Assembly: GCF_000429545.1 (NCBI RefSeq)
Contig: NZ_AUCB01000010.1
Span: 1 to 64,000 of the forward strand
DNA: 64,000 nucleotides
Origin: Arenibacter certesii DSM 19833
Lineage (GTDB): Bacteria > Bacteroidota > Bacteroidia > Flavobacteriales > Flavobacteriaceae
Direction of reading: 5' to 3'
This document shows, piece by piece, positions 35,285-45,031 of the stretch. Below the pieces are notes generated by a model. The model had not been told where the DNA came from. It was given only the letters and a program-made list of their open reading frames with translations, and ran no database searches. Position 1 is the stretch's first letter. The number at the start of each line of letters is the position of its first letter. A program made the translations under genes and the position numbers.

Positions 35285-35737
35285 TTAAACTCCAAATTGT
35301 TCTAAATGATGGTTTAAGTGCTTGTAGAAGAGGTTGTTCCATTCTGTTTGAGTTAGCTTTCCAAATGAATGTGATTCTTTTTGATGAAAATAGTCCGCTC
35401 CAAGTTTCTGGGTTTTTATTAGATATTCCGTCAATTGGTTTTTTTCTTTTTCAAAATCTCTTTCATCCGAAATAATGAAAGCTGGGGCAGTCCTACTATT
35501 TTTTTTATACTGTTTTTCATTCACTACGATTTGCTTTACGAATAGTTTTAGCAATAACTTCATCAATCCGTTGGGTTGGGGATGTTTATCTGTATATACC
35601 ATTTCATAAGGTACATTACAATGGGCCAACATTTGGGCCACATTCATTTTCCCCCACTGTGGAACCGTGGTTGGGGTTAGCGTATTCATTCTAATAATGA
35701 TCTCTTCAGTAACTTTGGGATCAAATATATTTTTCAT
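35285..35737 (-). CDS. DUF1569 domain-containing protein (DinB-like fold)
   Basis: A 150-residue soluble protein. The block GKMNVAQMLAHCNVPYEMVY and the C-terminal KHLNHHLEQFGV hold spaced histidines, as in DUF1569 members, which adopt a DinB-like four-helix fold with a possible metal site (His in LAHC, His in NHHLEQ). Enzyme function is unknown. Its promoter region lies in the 180-base gap after the Gfo/Idh/MocA gene. Confidence in the family is high; in function low. Confidence 0.85.
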   Translation of the reverse strand: MKNIFDPKVTEEIIIRMNTLTPTTVPQWGKMNVAQMLAHCNVPYEMVYTDKHPQPNGLMKLLLKLFVKQIVVNEKQYKKNSRTAPAFIISDERDFEKEKNQLTEYLIKTQKLGADYFHQKESHSFGKLTQTEWNNLFYKHLNHHLEQFGV

Positions 35738-35916
35738 GATACTTTGGTATTGGCGTCCTTTTCGGGTAGGATGATGTATTAATTAATTGGATGTAAATAT
35801 AGTTTAATTTGAATTGAGCCGATTTAGGTGAAAATAACTATTGCTAGAGTATTCTATCTATTGAGCGCTTTTTCTCCTTCTTTATATACGAGGTGCTTAT
35901 AATTTTCTTGAAAGAT

Positions 35917-37029
35917 TTACTTTAGATTTATCCATTCTCCAGTGTGGGCGCTTTTTTTAGCAGCTTCCAAAATTTCTACTACCAACATATTGTTCTCTAG
36001 CGCTGGGAGATCGTGGTCCTGTAGAATTATCTCGTTATTTATGACCGCTACTAATAAGCTGAAGGGATCCTTATACGGATCGGTAAGCGGTTCAAGGCGC
36101 GCCTTTTGTTCAGACTTATCGTTTTTATATCTAAATCTCATGTCAGTGCCATTATCACTAATAAGGTATCCTGTATTCCCATATACCTCCATGTCTTTTC
36201 TAGAAAACGGCCAATTCCAGGAAGCTTGAATTATACCTTGCATTTTTGGATATCGCAAAATAATGGTAGCCTCATCATCTACCTTCGGATATATTTCGGG
36301 TTTCATGGTCTGGGTCAATGCCATTACCGCTTCCGGTCTCTCGCCCTTTGTTAACCAAGTAATTAAATTGGCGCCGTAACAACCAAAGTCGGTTAAGGCT
36401 CCTGCACCGTTTAATTTTGGATCGGTAAGCCACTCTAAAAATTCTTTGCTCACCCCAATCTCCTTGGGGCCCTCATGGCCGTCATGGACCACAATCTTAC
36501 GCAATTCTCCAATTTTATTGGATTGAACCATTTCATAAACCCTATGATTAGAAGCATACCAAGTTGTTTCATAGTTGGTGAGGAGATGAATGTTATGCTT
36601 TTTGGCCAGTGACTTCATTTTATTAGCGTGATCCATACTTACTGCCAAAGGCTTCTCTACCATAACATGGATCCCTTTAGGAGCACAGGCTTCTACCACG
36701 GCGAGGTGATCGTAAATACTGCCAAATGCGGCAACAGCTTGAGGGTTTACTTGGCTAATCATTTCCTCCATACTGTTAAACACTAAGTCCATAGAAAATC
36801 CATAGTGCTTTGCATGTCTTGCCACTAACTCTTTATTGGATTCTACAATCCCTACAATCTGTATATCCCCTTTATCTGGTCGGCTCAGGATCCAATGCAC
36901 ATGGTCATGGGAGAGTCCGGCTACACCAAGCCTAAGTGGTTCCTTAGTGGACTGGCCAGTTAAAGATAAAGGATTTAAGTAGAGGAGCAGTACAAGAAAA
37001 GGGAGACCTAAAAGCTTAAAGATTTTCAT
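35917..37029 (-). CDS. Gfo/Idh/MocA family oxidoreductase with signal peptide
   Basis: A 370-residue NAD(P)-linked sugar oxidoreductase. I prefer the ATG at 37029, which opens with a signal peptide (MKIFKLLGLPFLVLLLYLNP, then LTGQ), over the upstream ATG at 37065 that would overlap the ALDH gene. The Rossmann motif PLRLGVAGLSHDHVHWIL is atypical (GxxGxxH form), with EKPLAVSMDHANK and GGxLTDFGCYGANL-like substrate-region motifs following. It is probably periplasmic. Twelve bases after the ALDH gene, so the two may be cotranscribed. Substrate unknown; a second member of the family is at 6945. Confidence 0.88.
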   Translation of the reverse strand: MKIFKLLGLPFLVLLLYLNPLSLTGQSTKEPLRLGVAGLSHDHVHWILSRPDKGDIQIVGIVESNKELVARHAKHYGFSMDLVFNSMEEMISQVNPQAVAAFGSIYDHLAVVEACAPKGIHVMVEKPLAVSMDHANKMKSLAKKHNIHLLTNYETTWYASNHRVYEMVQSNKIGELRKIVVHDGHEGPKEIGVSKEFLEWLTDPKLNGAGALTDFGCYGANLITWLTKGERPEAVMALTQTMKPEIYPKVDDEATIILRYPKMQGIIQASWNWPFSRKDMEVYGNTGYLISDNGTDMRFRYKNDKSEQKARLEPLTDPYKDPFSLLVAVINNEIILQDHDLPALENNMLVVEILEAAKKSAHTGEWINLK

Positions 37030-37040
37030 ACAGTGGTCCA

Positions 37041-38408
37041 TTATCCTATAAGTCGTTTTATCCATTTTAGTTTACTTTTGGTATGGGGATAATATTTTAG
37101 TTCTGGTTCTATCCAAGTCGCCTTGTCTAATATTCCTTTATAATGTGAAAAAGCTCTAAATCCGTGTTCTCCGTGATAAGCACCTATGCCGCTATCACCA
37201 ACCCCGCCAAACCCTAAATTACTGTTGGCAATATGCATCACAGTATCGTTAACAGCACCTCCACCAAAGGAAATCTGATCCAATACTTTTTGTTTGGCCT
37301 CACTATCTTTTGTAAATACATAACAGGCCAAGGGTTTTGGTCTTTCCTTTATCTTGGCAATAATGGCATCTAGATCATCATATTCGATTACGGGTAGAAC
37401 TGGTCCAAAAATTTCGTCCTGCATTACCTCGTGGTCAAATGTGATATCGGTCAAAATGGTGGGTTCAATTATTCGGGTTTCAGTATTGTATTTTCCTCCC
37501 GTGTATACCTTATCGGCATCTATCAAAGAAATTAGTCGCTCTACATTGGCATCATTAATAATTTGTACATAGTTATCCTCCTCTACTAAGAATTTGGATT
37601 GTTCTATTTCTTTTTTGGCCATTTCTAAGAATTGGTCTTTTATGGACCGATGCACCACTACATAGTCTGGGGCTATACAAGTCTGACCAGCATTTAGGAA
37701 TTTGCCCCAAATTAATCGTTTGACCGTGATCTTAAGGTCGCAATTTTCGGTAATGATAGCAGGACTTTTACCTCCTAATTCTAGAGTTACGGGGGTAAGA
37801 TTTTTTGCTGCTGCCTGATATACGATTTTACCGACACCAATGCTTCCAGTAAAGAATATTTTATCAAATTTTTGATTCAATAGTGCCGTTGTTTCTGGAA
37901 CGCCGCCTTCCACTACCTTAAAGAAATTTGGGTTAAAATTCTCATTGATCAGCTTGGCCATGGCATTACTGGTATTTATGGGAAGCTCACTTGGTTTTAA
38001 CACAACAGTGTTTCCAGCGGCAATGGCAGCTATTGCAGGGGCAAGGGATAATTGATACGGATAATTCCATGCGCCAATAATTAAACTTACTCCTAAGGGC
38101 TCAGGAATAATATACGATCTTGCGGGAAGATTGGCCAAATTGGTCCTCACCCTTTTTTTCTTAGACCATTTTGAAACGTTCTTTATAGCTTCTTTAATAT
38201 CGTGGTATAGCAGGCTTATTTCAGTTGTATAGTTTTCAAAGACCGATTTCTTAAAGTCCTTATAAATAGCCTCATGAAGCGCATCTTCATTTTCCCTTAG
38301 CAAGGATTCCAATTTTCGTAATTGGGCAATCCTAAATTCTATCTCTTTGGTAGCATTGGATTGGAAGAACTCTCTTTGAAGGTTTACTACCTCTTGTATA
38401 TTATCCAT
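37041..38408 (-). CDS. Aldehyde dehydrogenase family protein
   Basis: A 455-residue NAD(P)-dependent aldehyde dehydrogenase of the class-3/coniferyl type. The catalytic cysteine is in NAGQTCIAPDYVVVHR, the general-base Glu in TLELGGKSPAIIT and the cofactor segment is FFTGSIGVGKIVYQA. The conserved LGVSLIIGAWNYPYQLSLAP matches the class 3 branch. No signal peptide; cytoplasmic. Upstream M14 peptidase gene is 25 bases away; downstream Gfo/Idh/MocA gene 11 bases. The aldehyde substrate is unknown. Confidence 0.93.
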   Translation of the reverse strand: MDNIQEVVNLQREFFQSNATKEIEFRIAQLRKLESLLRENEDALHEAIYKDFKKSVFENYTTEISLLYHDIKEAIKNVSKWSKKKRVRTNLANLPARSYIIPEPLGVSLIIGAWNYPYQLSLAPAIAAIAAGNTVVLKPSELPINTSNAMAKLINENFNPNFFKVVEGGVPETTALLNQKFDKIFFTGSIGVGKIVYQAAAKNLTPVTLELGGKSPAIITENCDLKITVKRLIWGKFLNAGQTCIAPDYVVVHRSIKDQFLEMAKKEIEQSKFLVEEDNYVQIINDANVERLISLIDADKVYTGGKYNTETRIIEPTILTDITFDHEVMQDEIFGPVLPVIEYDDLDAIIAKIKERPKPLACYVFTKDSEAKQKVLDQISFGGGAVNDTVMHIANSNLGFGGVGDSGIGAYHGEHGFRAFSHYKGILDKATWIEPELKYYPHTKSKLKWIKRLIG

Positions 38409-38433
38409 AATGATTGGTCTGGTTATTTTATAT

Positions 38434-40890
38434 TTATTGCACCATAAATAGGGCGTTCACAAAAAAGAGCTTCCCATTTTCCCAAAATCCTCGGAATAAA
38501 GGGTTATCCACCATATAGATAACTTGTCCTTTGCCGTGATTTTCTACTCCAAATACTAGTGTTTTCTGTATTTCTTTCAATGCCTCGCTTCCAGCAAAAC
38601 CAGAAACAGGAGAACTATTTTCTTCTAAATAGGCTACATTACCGGTATCTAACCTGTCATATGCTGCTTTCCCGAGTTTAAGTGTATAATAATGATCGGG
38701 ATATCCATATGCCAAGGGGTGAGTAGGGTCTACTTTGGTTTTGAAAATAGCCCCGGTGATACTACTTTTAATATATTCTCGTTCAGAATCCTCATAGACG
38801 TGATTGCTTACTAGGCTGTCTTTCTCAATTTTCTTCTCCTTTATTCCGAATCCTTTTTCCCCATTAATGCCTTTAATGGCACCCTCCATAGCTATTAATT
38901 TTCCTCCATTTTTGACAAACTTCTTTAAGCTTGCCAATTTTGCCTCATCAAAGAAGCTATTATACCATCCATTTGGCAAGATTAGGACATCATACTCCGA
39001 TAGCGCTACTCTGTTGTAATAATTGGAGTCTAGAATAGTGACCGGGTAATTTAATTGTTGCTCAAAGAAATGCCAAATTTCGCCAAATTGCAGAGTGCTT
39101 GTTGGCTCACCAGATAAAATGGCAATTTTAGAGTCGGTGATCATGGGTACAGAGCTAGAACCAAAATCTTTCCCTTTTTCCACAAAACCCGATTCGGTAG
39201 CGGTAAGATTAATTTTTAGCTTTTTAGAAATGGCTTCTAAGGACGTTAAAAAGGTTTTGTGGTTTTTATTATCGGCTGTGGTAATGATTAAACTACCTCG
39301 GTCAAACACCTTACCTTCTACAGTAAATGGTAGGTTGGCGTAACGCACTCTAATATTTTGTTTTAAAAGTTGCGATAAAAATCGGGCGTCCTTCATACTT
39401 GTCCAATTTGCAATATAGGCGTAAGCGTCCTTGGACAGTTCGCTAAAGGTTTTCCCAGTATCCGCAATAGTATTCTTAGGACTTGATTTTACCAGTGTTT
39501 TTGAGGCAACGACATCTAAGCCATAGGCATAGGCCAAAGACCAAGCAGTTATGTCATAGGTAAGGGAATCACTTAGTTTGGTGTTGGGTTCCAAGAGAAC
39601 CTTTACCATAGTTCCCTTGGTTTGGTCTGTAGAAACTACCATATTGTTGGATGAGGTCTTTATGGTATTTATTTTCCCAGAACCGTAATCATAACCTTTT
39701 ACAGAGCTATTTTCCGCCCATCCGTAGTTTATTTCGTGTGACTTCAATAAGTTTTCCAGAGCCTCCAATTTGTCGGGGTCACCGCTTAGTACGTAACTCT
39801 TATGTTCGAAATCGATATTTTGAAAGAATTTTTGAAACTCCTTATTTAACAGGGTTGTATTTTGGGATGCTACCTCTACGGTTGAAAGGCCAGTTGTTAA
39901 ATGATGGGAAATACGATCTTTTAACGTAAGCGTGTCGCCAATGCTGGTTTTAATTCCCAATCCGGCGCGGCCACTACCACCTTGCTCATAAGTCATGCCA
40001 ATGCTTCCATTGTAGGTGGGGTAGGTGTCGCCATAACTAGGATATAGCAGATCGAAAATCTCTTTAGTAAAATAAAACCAACCGTTGGCGTCAAAATATT
40101 TTGCATGGTTTTTTCCGATGACTTTTTGGAAATTGCGCTGAAAATCAGTGACCACTTCGTGATAAGGTTCGGCTGCAGGAGCAAAGAAGTAAGGGTTGTC
40201 TACACCCTGCTCATGAAAATCCACATGGATATGGGGGAGCCATTGGTTAAACATTTTTATACGTTGCTGACTTTCCACTTGGGTTAACCACGCCCAATCT
40301 CTGTTTAAATCGAACATGTAGTGATTAGATCTCCCGTTCAACCAACCTTCATGATGCTCTTTGCTGTTTGGATCTACGTTGTGAGGAGTGTTTTTGTTTT
40401 GATAATACCAGTTAACATATCTATCGCGCCCATCTGGATTGAGGCAGGGGTCTATGATTACCACGGTATCCTCCAAATAGTCTGATTTTTTGGTCAATAA
40501 TTCATAGATGGTTTGCATGGAGGTTTCTGTACTAACACTTTCGTTTCCGTGAACATTATAACTGAGCCAGACAATTGCTTTTGATGGCAAATCACCACCC
40601 TTGGTGTTGTTTAAATGAGCTTCACGGATAGATTCCAGATTGCTTATATTTTCAGCACTTGATACATAGGCCAGAATTAACGGTCTTTGTTCGTTAGTTA
40701 CCCCATATTGCTTTAACTGTACGCGCTCAGGAGCTTTGGATGCGAGGTGATTGTAGTAATCCACCACTCTATGATGTCTTGTAAAGGCAGTACCCAATTC
40801 ATATCCCAAAAATTGGGAGGGCGATTGTATTTCTTGTGCAATTCCAACTGTGGCAACCAATAGCAGTAGGGAGAATAGTACTCTTTTCAT
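38434..40890 (-). CDS. Zinc carboxypeptidase (M14) with C-terminal GATase1-like domain
   Basis: An 818-residue exported M14 peptidase. Signal peptide MKRVLFSLLLLVATVGIAQ. The zinc ligands are visible in the HxxE-like SYNVHGNESVSTETS (His/Glu near residues 113-116) and HVDFHEQG; the catalytic Glu is in MTYEQGGSGRA. The M14 domain ends at about residue 330. A later segment (~605-695; AILSGEPTSTLQFGEIWHFF, VLILPNGWYNSFFDEAKL) resembles a class I glutamine-amidotransferase fold without the catalytic cysteine. This composition is common in Bacteroidota. Substrate not known. Possible -7 box TAGATTTG upstream. Confidence 0.92.
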   Translation of the reverse strand: MKRVLFSLLLLVATVGIAQEIQSPSQFLGYELGTAFTRHHRVVDYYNHLASKAPERVQLKQYGVTNEQRPLILAYVSSAENISNLESIREAHLNNTKGGDLPSKAIVWLSYNVHGNESVSTETSMQTIYELLTKKSDYLEDTVVIIDPCLNPDGRDRYVNWYYQNKNTPHNVDPNSKEHHEGWLNGRSNHYMFDLNRDWAWLTQVESQQRIKMFNQWLPHIHVDFHEQGVDNPYFFAPAAEPYHEVVTDFQRNFQKVIGKNHAKYFDANGWFYFTKEIFDLLYPSYGDTYPTYNGSIGMTYEQGGSGRAGLGIKTSIGDTLTLKDRISHHLTTGLSTVEVASQNTTLLNKEFQKFFQNIDFEHKSYVLSGDPDKLEALENLLKSHEINYGWAENSSVKGYDYGSGKINTIKTSSNNMVVSTDQTKGTMVKVLLEPNTKLSDSLTYDITAWSLAYAYGLDVVASKTLVKSSPKNTIADTGKTFSELSKDAYAYIANWTSMKDARFLSQLLKQNIRVRYANLPFTVEGKVFDRGSLIITTADNKNHKTFLTSLEAISKKLKINLTATESGFVEKGKDFGSSSVPMITDSKIAILSGEPTSTLQFGEIWHFFEQQLNYPVTILDSNYYNRVALSEYDVLILPNGWYNSFFDEAKLASLKKFVKNGGKLIAMEGAIKGINGEKGFGIKEKKIEKDSLVSNHVYEDSEREYIKSSITGAIFKTKVDPTHPLAYGYPDHYYTLKLGKAAYDRLDTGNVAYLEENSSPVSGFAGSEALKEIQKTLVFGVENHGKGQVIYMVDNPLFRGFWENGKLFFVNALFMVQ

Positions 40891-40918
40891 ATTAAATGTG
40901 GATTTATTAACTAGTAAC

Positions 40919-40926
40919 CAAATCTA
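40919..40926 (-). promoter_or_regulatory. Possible -7 box of the M14 peptidase gene
   Basis: Minus-strand TAGATTTG fits TAnnTTTG, 28 bases before the start codon. No clear -33 partner. Confidence 0.35.
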
Positions 40927-41103
40927 AGGAATAATGCTGATATTATAATGTTGGTATAGGGATATACCCGCATAATTCAATTTCAGGGCAACGGCAATTG
41001 TCAAATCGCCTTAATAAAATGGTTAATTAAACTTCTTAACGTATTTTTAGGACGTGAAAAAAGGGTTAACCCCTATATTTACCGAAGCAATTACCAATAT
41101 TTT

Positions 41104-42705
41104 ATGGACATCAAAGGCATACCCTTTAAAAAAACCGGTTACTTTTCTGATTTAATATGTGATTATTTGGAGGGGAATCCAACTTTGGATCCCTTTTATA
41201 ATAGAAAGCCTCAACTGGCGGAGTTTAAAGAACAAATAAAGGAAAAGTCTAATTTTAGTCTTGCCAATAGACAGATATTATATACCGTATTAAAGAAGCA
41301 ATATCAGAATTCCAAAACTTCCAGTACTACGGAAACCAATATTTTATTGTTAAAGGAAAAATCCACATATACCGTAGTCACAGGCCATCAATTAAACTTA
41401 TTCACGGGTCCCCTGTATTTTCTATATAAGATTATTACCACCATAAATCTTACCAAAACCCTGAAACGAAAATATCCCGAAAATGATTTTGTTCCCATTT
41501 ACTGGATGGCAACAGAGGATCACGATTTTGAAGAAATTAATTTCTTTAATTTCCGAGGGAAAAAATTACAATGGAACAAAGAGGCCTCTGGAGCTGTTGG
41601 TTCTTTAGATACGAATGGTTTACAAGCTATATGTGATGCTTTTTCCAATGAAATGGGGAAAAGTATAAATGCTAATAAACTTAATGAATGGTTTAAAAAA
41701 GCCTATTTGGAACATGATACCCTAGATGATGCTACCCGTTACCTTGCCAATGAACTTTTTGGAGAATATGGTTTGGTGATATTGGATGGGAACGATCCGC
41801 AATTAAAGAGCATTTTTATTCCGTATATAAAAAAGGATCTCTTGGAGCAAAAATCTTATAAAATGGTGGATAAGACCACTGCAAGATTAGAGGAATTAAA
41901 GGGAAATTATGGGATTCAGGTTAATCCTAGAGAGATCAATTATTTTTATTTGGTAGATGGGGTGCGCGAAAGAATAGTAGAGCAGAATGGAAGATATTTC
42001 GTTAACGATACTAAGATCCAATTTACGAAAGAGGAAATTTTAAAGGAATTGATGAATCATCCGGAAAGATTCTCGCCAAATGTACTGACCAGGCCCCTAT
42101 ATCAGGAGGTGATTTTGCCTAATTTATGTTATATAGGAGGGGGAGGTGAACTGGCTTATTGGCTCCAGCTAAAAGCTATGTTTACTGAAATGGAGGTTCC
42201 TTTCCCAATGCTTTTGCTTCGAAATTCAGCCTTGGTAATAACTCAAAAGCAATATGAGAAATTAGACAATATGAATATCTCCATTGCGGATTTGTTTTTA
42301 GGGCAAAGTAGCTTTATCAATAAGAAAATTCGAGAAATTTCTAATATCGATATCGATTTTACTCCTCAAAAGGATCATCTAAAGCAACAATTTAAAGGTC
42401 TTTATGAATTGGCTAACATTACGGATGCATCGTTTTTGGGAGCAGTAAAGGCCCAGGAAGTGAAACAGCTTAAAGGGTTGGATCATTTGGAGAAACGGCT
42501 ATTGCGAGCACAAAAAAGAAAATTGGAAGATCAGGTAGTGCGAATGACGGAAATTCAAAACCAGCTTTTTCCTAATAGATCCCTACAGGAGCGGAATCTT
42601 AATTTTTCAGAACTCTACTTGGAATATGGAGAACGGTTGATTCCTTCTTTGATGGAGGCGCTAGATCCATTTGCTGGAGATTTTACGATTATAATGATGG
42701 ATTAG
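41104..42705 (+). CDS. bshC: Bacillithiol biosynthesis cysteine-adding enzyme BshC
   Basis: BshC adds cysteine to glucosaminyl-malate in the last step of bacillithiol synthesis. 533 residues, as in Bacteroidota homologues. Signatures are VVTGHQLNLFTGPLYFLYKI (nucleotide-binding GHQ segment), MATEDHDFEEINFFNFRGK, and CYIGGGGELAYWLQLKAMF near the middle; a coiled coil follows (KRLLRAQKRKLEDQVVRM). BshA and BshB are not in the window. A TATATTTA box close to the -7 consensus lies upstream. The presence of BshC suggests bacillithiol rather than glutathione is the main thiol. Confidence 0.95.
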   Translation: MDIKGIPFKKTGYFSDLICDYLEGNPTLDPFYNRKPQLAEFKEQIKEKSNFSLANRQILYTVLKKQYQNSKTSSTTETNILLLKEKSTYTVVTGHQLNLFTGPLYFLYKIITTINLTKTLKRKYPENDFVPIYWMATEDHDFEEINFFNFRGKKLQWNKEASGAVGSLDTNGLQAICDAFSNEMGKSINANKLNEWFKKAYLEHDTLDDATRYLANELFGEYGLVILDGNDPQLKSIFIPYIKKDLLEQKSYKMVDKTTARLEELKGNYGIQVNPREINYFYLVDGVRERIVEQNGRYFVNDTKIQFTKEEILKELMNHPERFSPNVLTRPLYQEVILPNLCYIGGGGELAYWLQLKAMFTEMEVPFPMLLLRNSALVITQKQYEKLDNMNISIADLFLGQSSFINKKIREISNIDIDFTPQKDHLKQQFKGLYELANITDASFLGAVKAQEVKQLKGLDHLEKRLLRAQKRKLEDQVVRMTEIQNQLFPNRSLQERNLNFSELYLEYGERLIPSLMEALDPFAGDFTIIMMD

Positions 42706-42772
42706 CAAAAGCCATGCCCACAATTTATATCACACTAGTATTTAGGATTTTATTTTTAAAACACCGCTGACT

Positions 42773-44149
42773 ATGTCCATGCACAAAGTAGATTTTGAAA
42801 TGGTAGAAATGACCTTGGATGTCATGAAATATGCCATAGGTCGTCTTACCCACCCTGCCCCGGAATTGGGAAAGCCTAAAAACGAGGCTGAATTAAGGGA
42901 TTTGGTGGGAGAAACTATCACCCCCCTTGGAATTGGAGGAGAGAAAGCATTTAATTTGTTCAAGGATGTTTTGATAAAGGCTACTGTCCCAATAGACCAC
43001 CCCAGACATTTGGCATTTGTGCCTGCATCGCCAACTAAGGCGGCTGTAATGTTTGACCTTGTTACTTCGGCCTCCAGTATTCACGGGGCCTACTGGATGG
43101 AAGGAGCTGGTGGTATATTTTGTGAGAATGAAGCCATGAAATGGTTGGTATCCTTAACCGGATTACCTAAGGGGGCTTTTGGAGTTTTTACAAGTGGAGG
43201 AACGGCGGCCAACCTCTCTGCTATGGTAACGGCTAGAGAATATTGGAGAAAGGATCCTAATAATAGAGGAAAGAAAGGAATAATAATTACTTCTAGTGGA
43301 GCGCATTCTTCGGTAAAAGCAATGGCCAAGGTAATAGATTGCGATGTGCTTCTAGTAGAGACGGAGGAAGAAATGACCTCTGAGGCACTCAAGGAAAAAA
43401 TAGAGGGTTTAGATCCGCAAGAACGTCAGCGTTTGTTTGCAGTAGTGGCTACAGGTGGTACTACCAATGCAGGGATTATAGATGACTTATGGGGAATTGG
43501 AGCGCTCTGCCAGGAGAAGCACCTTTGGTTTCATGTAGATGCGGCTTATGGGGGAGGAGCGTTGGCTTCCAAAACGGCCAGGCCGCTATTTAAAGGATTG
43601 GAGAAAGCAGATAGTATTACCATAGATCCACATAAATGGCTGTTTTCGCCTTATGACTGTGGCGCCGTTCTATACAGGGAGCCTGAGTTAGCCAAGGAAG
43701 CGCACTCACAAGAAGGTTCTTATTTGGAGATTTTTAACGATGAAGGCGCTCGCGGGTTTAATCCTTCTGACTATCAAATACAGCTTACCCGTAGAGTAAG
43801 GGGCCTGCCACTGTGGTTCTCCTTGGCTATGCACGGTACAGATAAATATTCCTGGGCAGTAGACAGAGGTATTGAATTAGCTAATTTGGCGGGTGAATTA
43901 ATAACTAAAAACCCCTTGGTAGAATTGGTGAGGGAGCCAAGTCTTTCTTGTGTGCTCTTTAGGAGGATAGGATGGTCTGCCCAGGACTATACGGATTGGA
44001 CCTATAAAAATCACAGGGAAGGATTTGCATTAGTAACACCTACAAAATTTAAAGTTCAAGGGAATTATGAAACGGTGGCGCGTTTTTGCTTTATTAATCC
44101 CGCAACCACCGAAAACGATATAAGCATGATCTTGGCATCTATGGAATAA
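42773..44149 (+). CDS. Pyridoxal-phosphate-dependent group II decarboxylase
   Basis: A 458-residue PLP-dependent amino-acid decarboxylase of the aromatic-L-amino-acid/glutamate/diaminobutyrate group. The PLP lysine sits in ITIDPHKWLFSPYDCGAVLY (about residue 287), the cofactor Asp/Ala in WFHVDAAYGGGALAS, and FTSGGTAANLSAMV is the phosphate-binding region. Overall length and the second-half motif RRVRGLPLWFSLAMHG fit the group. Substrate cannot be assigned from motifs alone. An in-frame ATG two codons downstream is possible. It lies 67 bases after bshC on the same strand and may be cotranscribed. Confidence 0.93.
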   Translation: MSMHKVDFEMVEMTLDVMKYAIGRLTHPAPELGKPKNEAELRDLVGETITPLGIGGEKAFNLFKDVLIKATVPIDHPRHLAFVPASPTKAAVMFDLVTSASSIHGAYWMEGAGGIFCENEAMKWLVSLTGLPKGAFGVFTSGGTAANLSAMVTAREYWRKDPNNRGKKGIIITSSGAHSSVKAMAKVIDCDVLLVETEEEMTSEALKEKIEGLDPQERQRLFAVVATGGTTNAGIIDDLWGIGALCQEKHLWFHVDAAYGGGALASKTARPLFKGLEKADSITIDPHKWLFSPYDCGAVLYREPELAKEAHSQEGSYLEIFNDEGARGFNPSDYQIQLTRRVRGLPLWFSLAMHGTDKYSWAVDRGIELANLAGELITKNPLVELVREPSLSCVLFRRIGWSAQDYTDWTYKNHREGFALVTPTKFKVQGNYETVARFCFINPATTENDISMILASME

Positions 44150-44166
44150 AATATGTATTTCGGAAG

Positions 44167-44715
44167 TTAAGGAACAATGAATTCGCTATCCCATTCGTTG
44201 TCTTTCTTAGAGAAACGGATCCGAGTGTGGTTTGGTTGTCCCAATTTTAAATATTCAATTTTATAAGGGAAGATCTCTACTACGCAGAAATGATTTTCTT
44301 TAGAGAGGTATTCCAACTTGCTGGGATCGCTTATAATAGTTCCGGGCGATGGGCTTGTGGTATATTCTTTTTTTGCGATATCTGGAATTGAATCCCAGTA
44401 TACCTCCTTTGTTGCTGTATCATGTTTATAGCTGGCTATTCCCTCTATTCTTAATTGGAGTAGTTTTTCTGGGTGGTATAAGAGTAGGCTTACTTTTTTA
44501 TTTTCTTTTAGGTGGGTTATTTTTTTAGATCGTTTGTCGGTGTAGAAAGTAATTTTCAATTCCTTGTCCACGTCTCGCATTACCACCGTTCGCAATCGGG
44601 CCATTTGGTCTAGTCCAACCGTTGCAAAAGTAAAGAATCTAAAGGGATGGCCCTTTTCTGTGGGACCGCGTTGTAATTCTTGTCTAATCTGCTCTAAATA
44701 AACCGTGCCCATCAT
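44167..44715 (-). CDS. Pyridoxamine 5'-phosphate oxidase-like FMN-binding protein
   Basis: A 182-residue split-barrel flavoprotein similar to PNPOx. The segment ARLRTVVMRDVDKELKITFY with TDKRSKKITHLKENKKVSLL is the FMN-binding region (RTVVMRD, TDKRSKK), followed by LQLRIEGIA. The PNPOx C-terminal RxxR-type substrate motif is not clear, so it may be a general flavin reductase-like member, not vitamin B6 oxidase. It is convergent with the decarboxylase and alone on its strand. Confidence 0.85.
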   Translation of the reverse strand: MMGTVYLEQIRQELQRGPTEKGHPFRFFTFATVGLDQMARLRTVVMRDVDKELKITFYTDKRSKKITHLKENKKVSLLLYHPEKLLQLRIEGIASYKHDTATKEVYWDSIPDIAKKEYTTSPSPGTIISDPSKLEYLSKENHFCVVEIFPYKIEYLKLGQPNHTRIRFSKKDNEWDSEFIVP

Positions 44716-45031
44716 GAATTTTAATTAATCAAATAAAGGTAAAAAGAAATGTTGAGGTAGGGCACTTTTGGAATATTTTTACTACAGGGCAAGTTAATAA
44801 AGTGGGCTTAGTAAAATTAAATATGATGGATTGGGATTTATCGGGATTAGGCTTTTTATATTGAATTATTGGTTTGCCAGATTAAGATTCCTATATTTTC
44901 CCTGTTATATTGTTTTAATTTATCGGGAGAGATGTAAATTAAATGGGTATTTTTGGGCCGGATTTATGATGGTTTTCATAAATAACCATTAAAGTTGTTT
45001 TTCAAAAATTTTCAATTTACTATTTTTGCCC
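44716..45031. other. Intergenic region upstream of guaA
   Basis: About 315 AT-rich bases. Two small overlapping dyads occur at 44963-44989 (TTTATGA/TCATAAA and ATGGTT/AACCAT, mutually exclusive), and a TATTTTTG box at 45021-45028. I found no purine-riboswitch-like core. No coding frame. Confidence 0.45.
45021..45028 (+). promoter_or_regulatory. guaA: Possible -7 box of guaA
   Basis: TATTTTTG fits TAnnTTTG but ends only three bases before the ATG at 45032. A TTG at 44995-44997 is about 23 bases upstream. If used, transcription would start at or just inside the start codon. Confidence 0.35.

Noticed and set aside
44716-45031. Purine riboswitch before guaA
   Set aside because: I looked for the three-way junction core and loop-loop pairing and saw only small AT-rich dyads.
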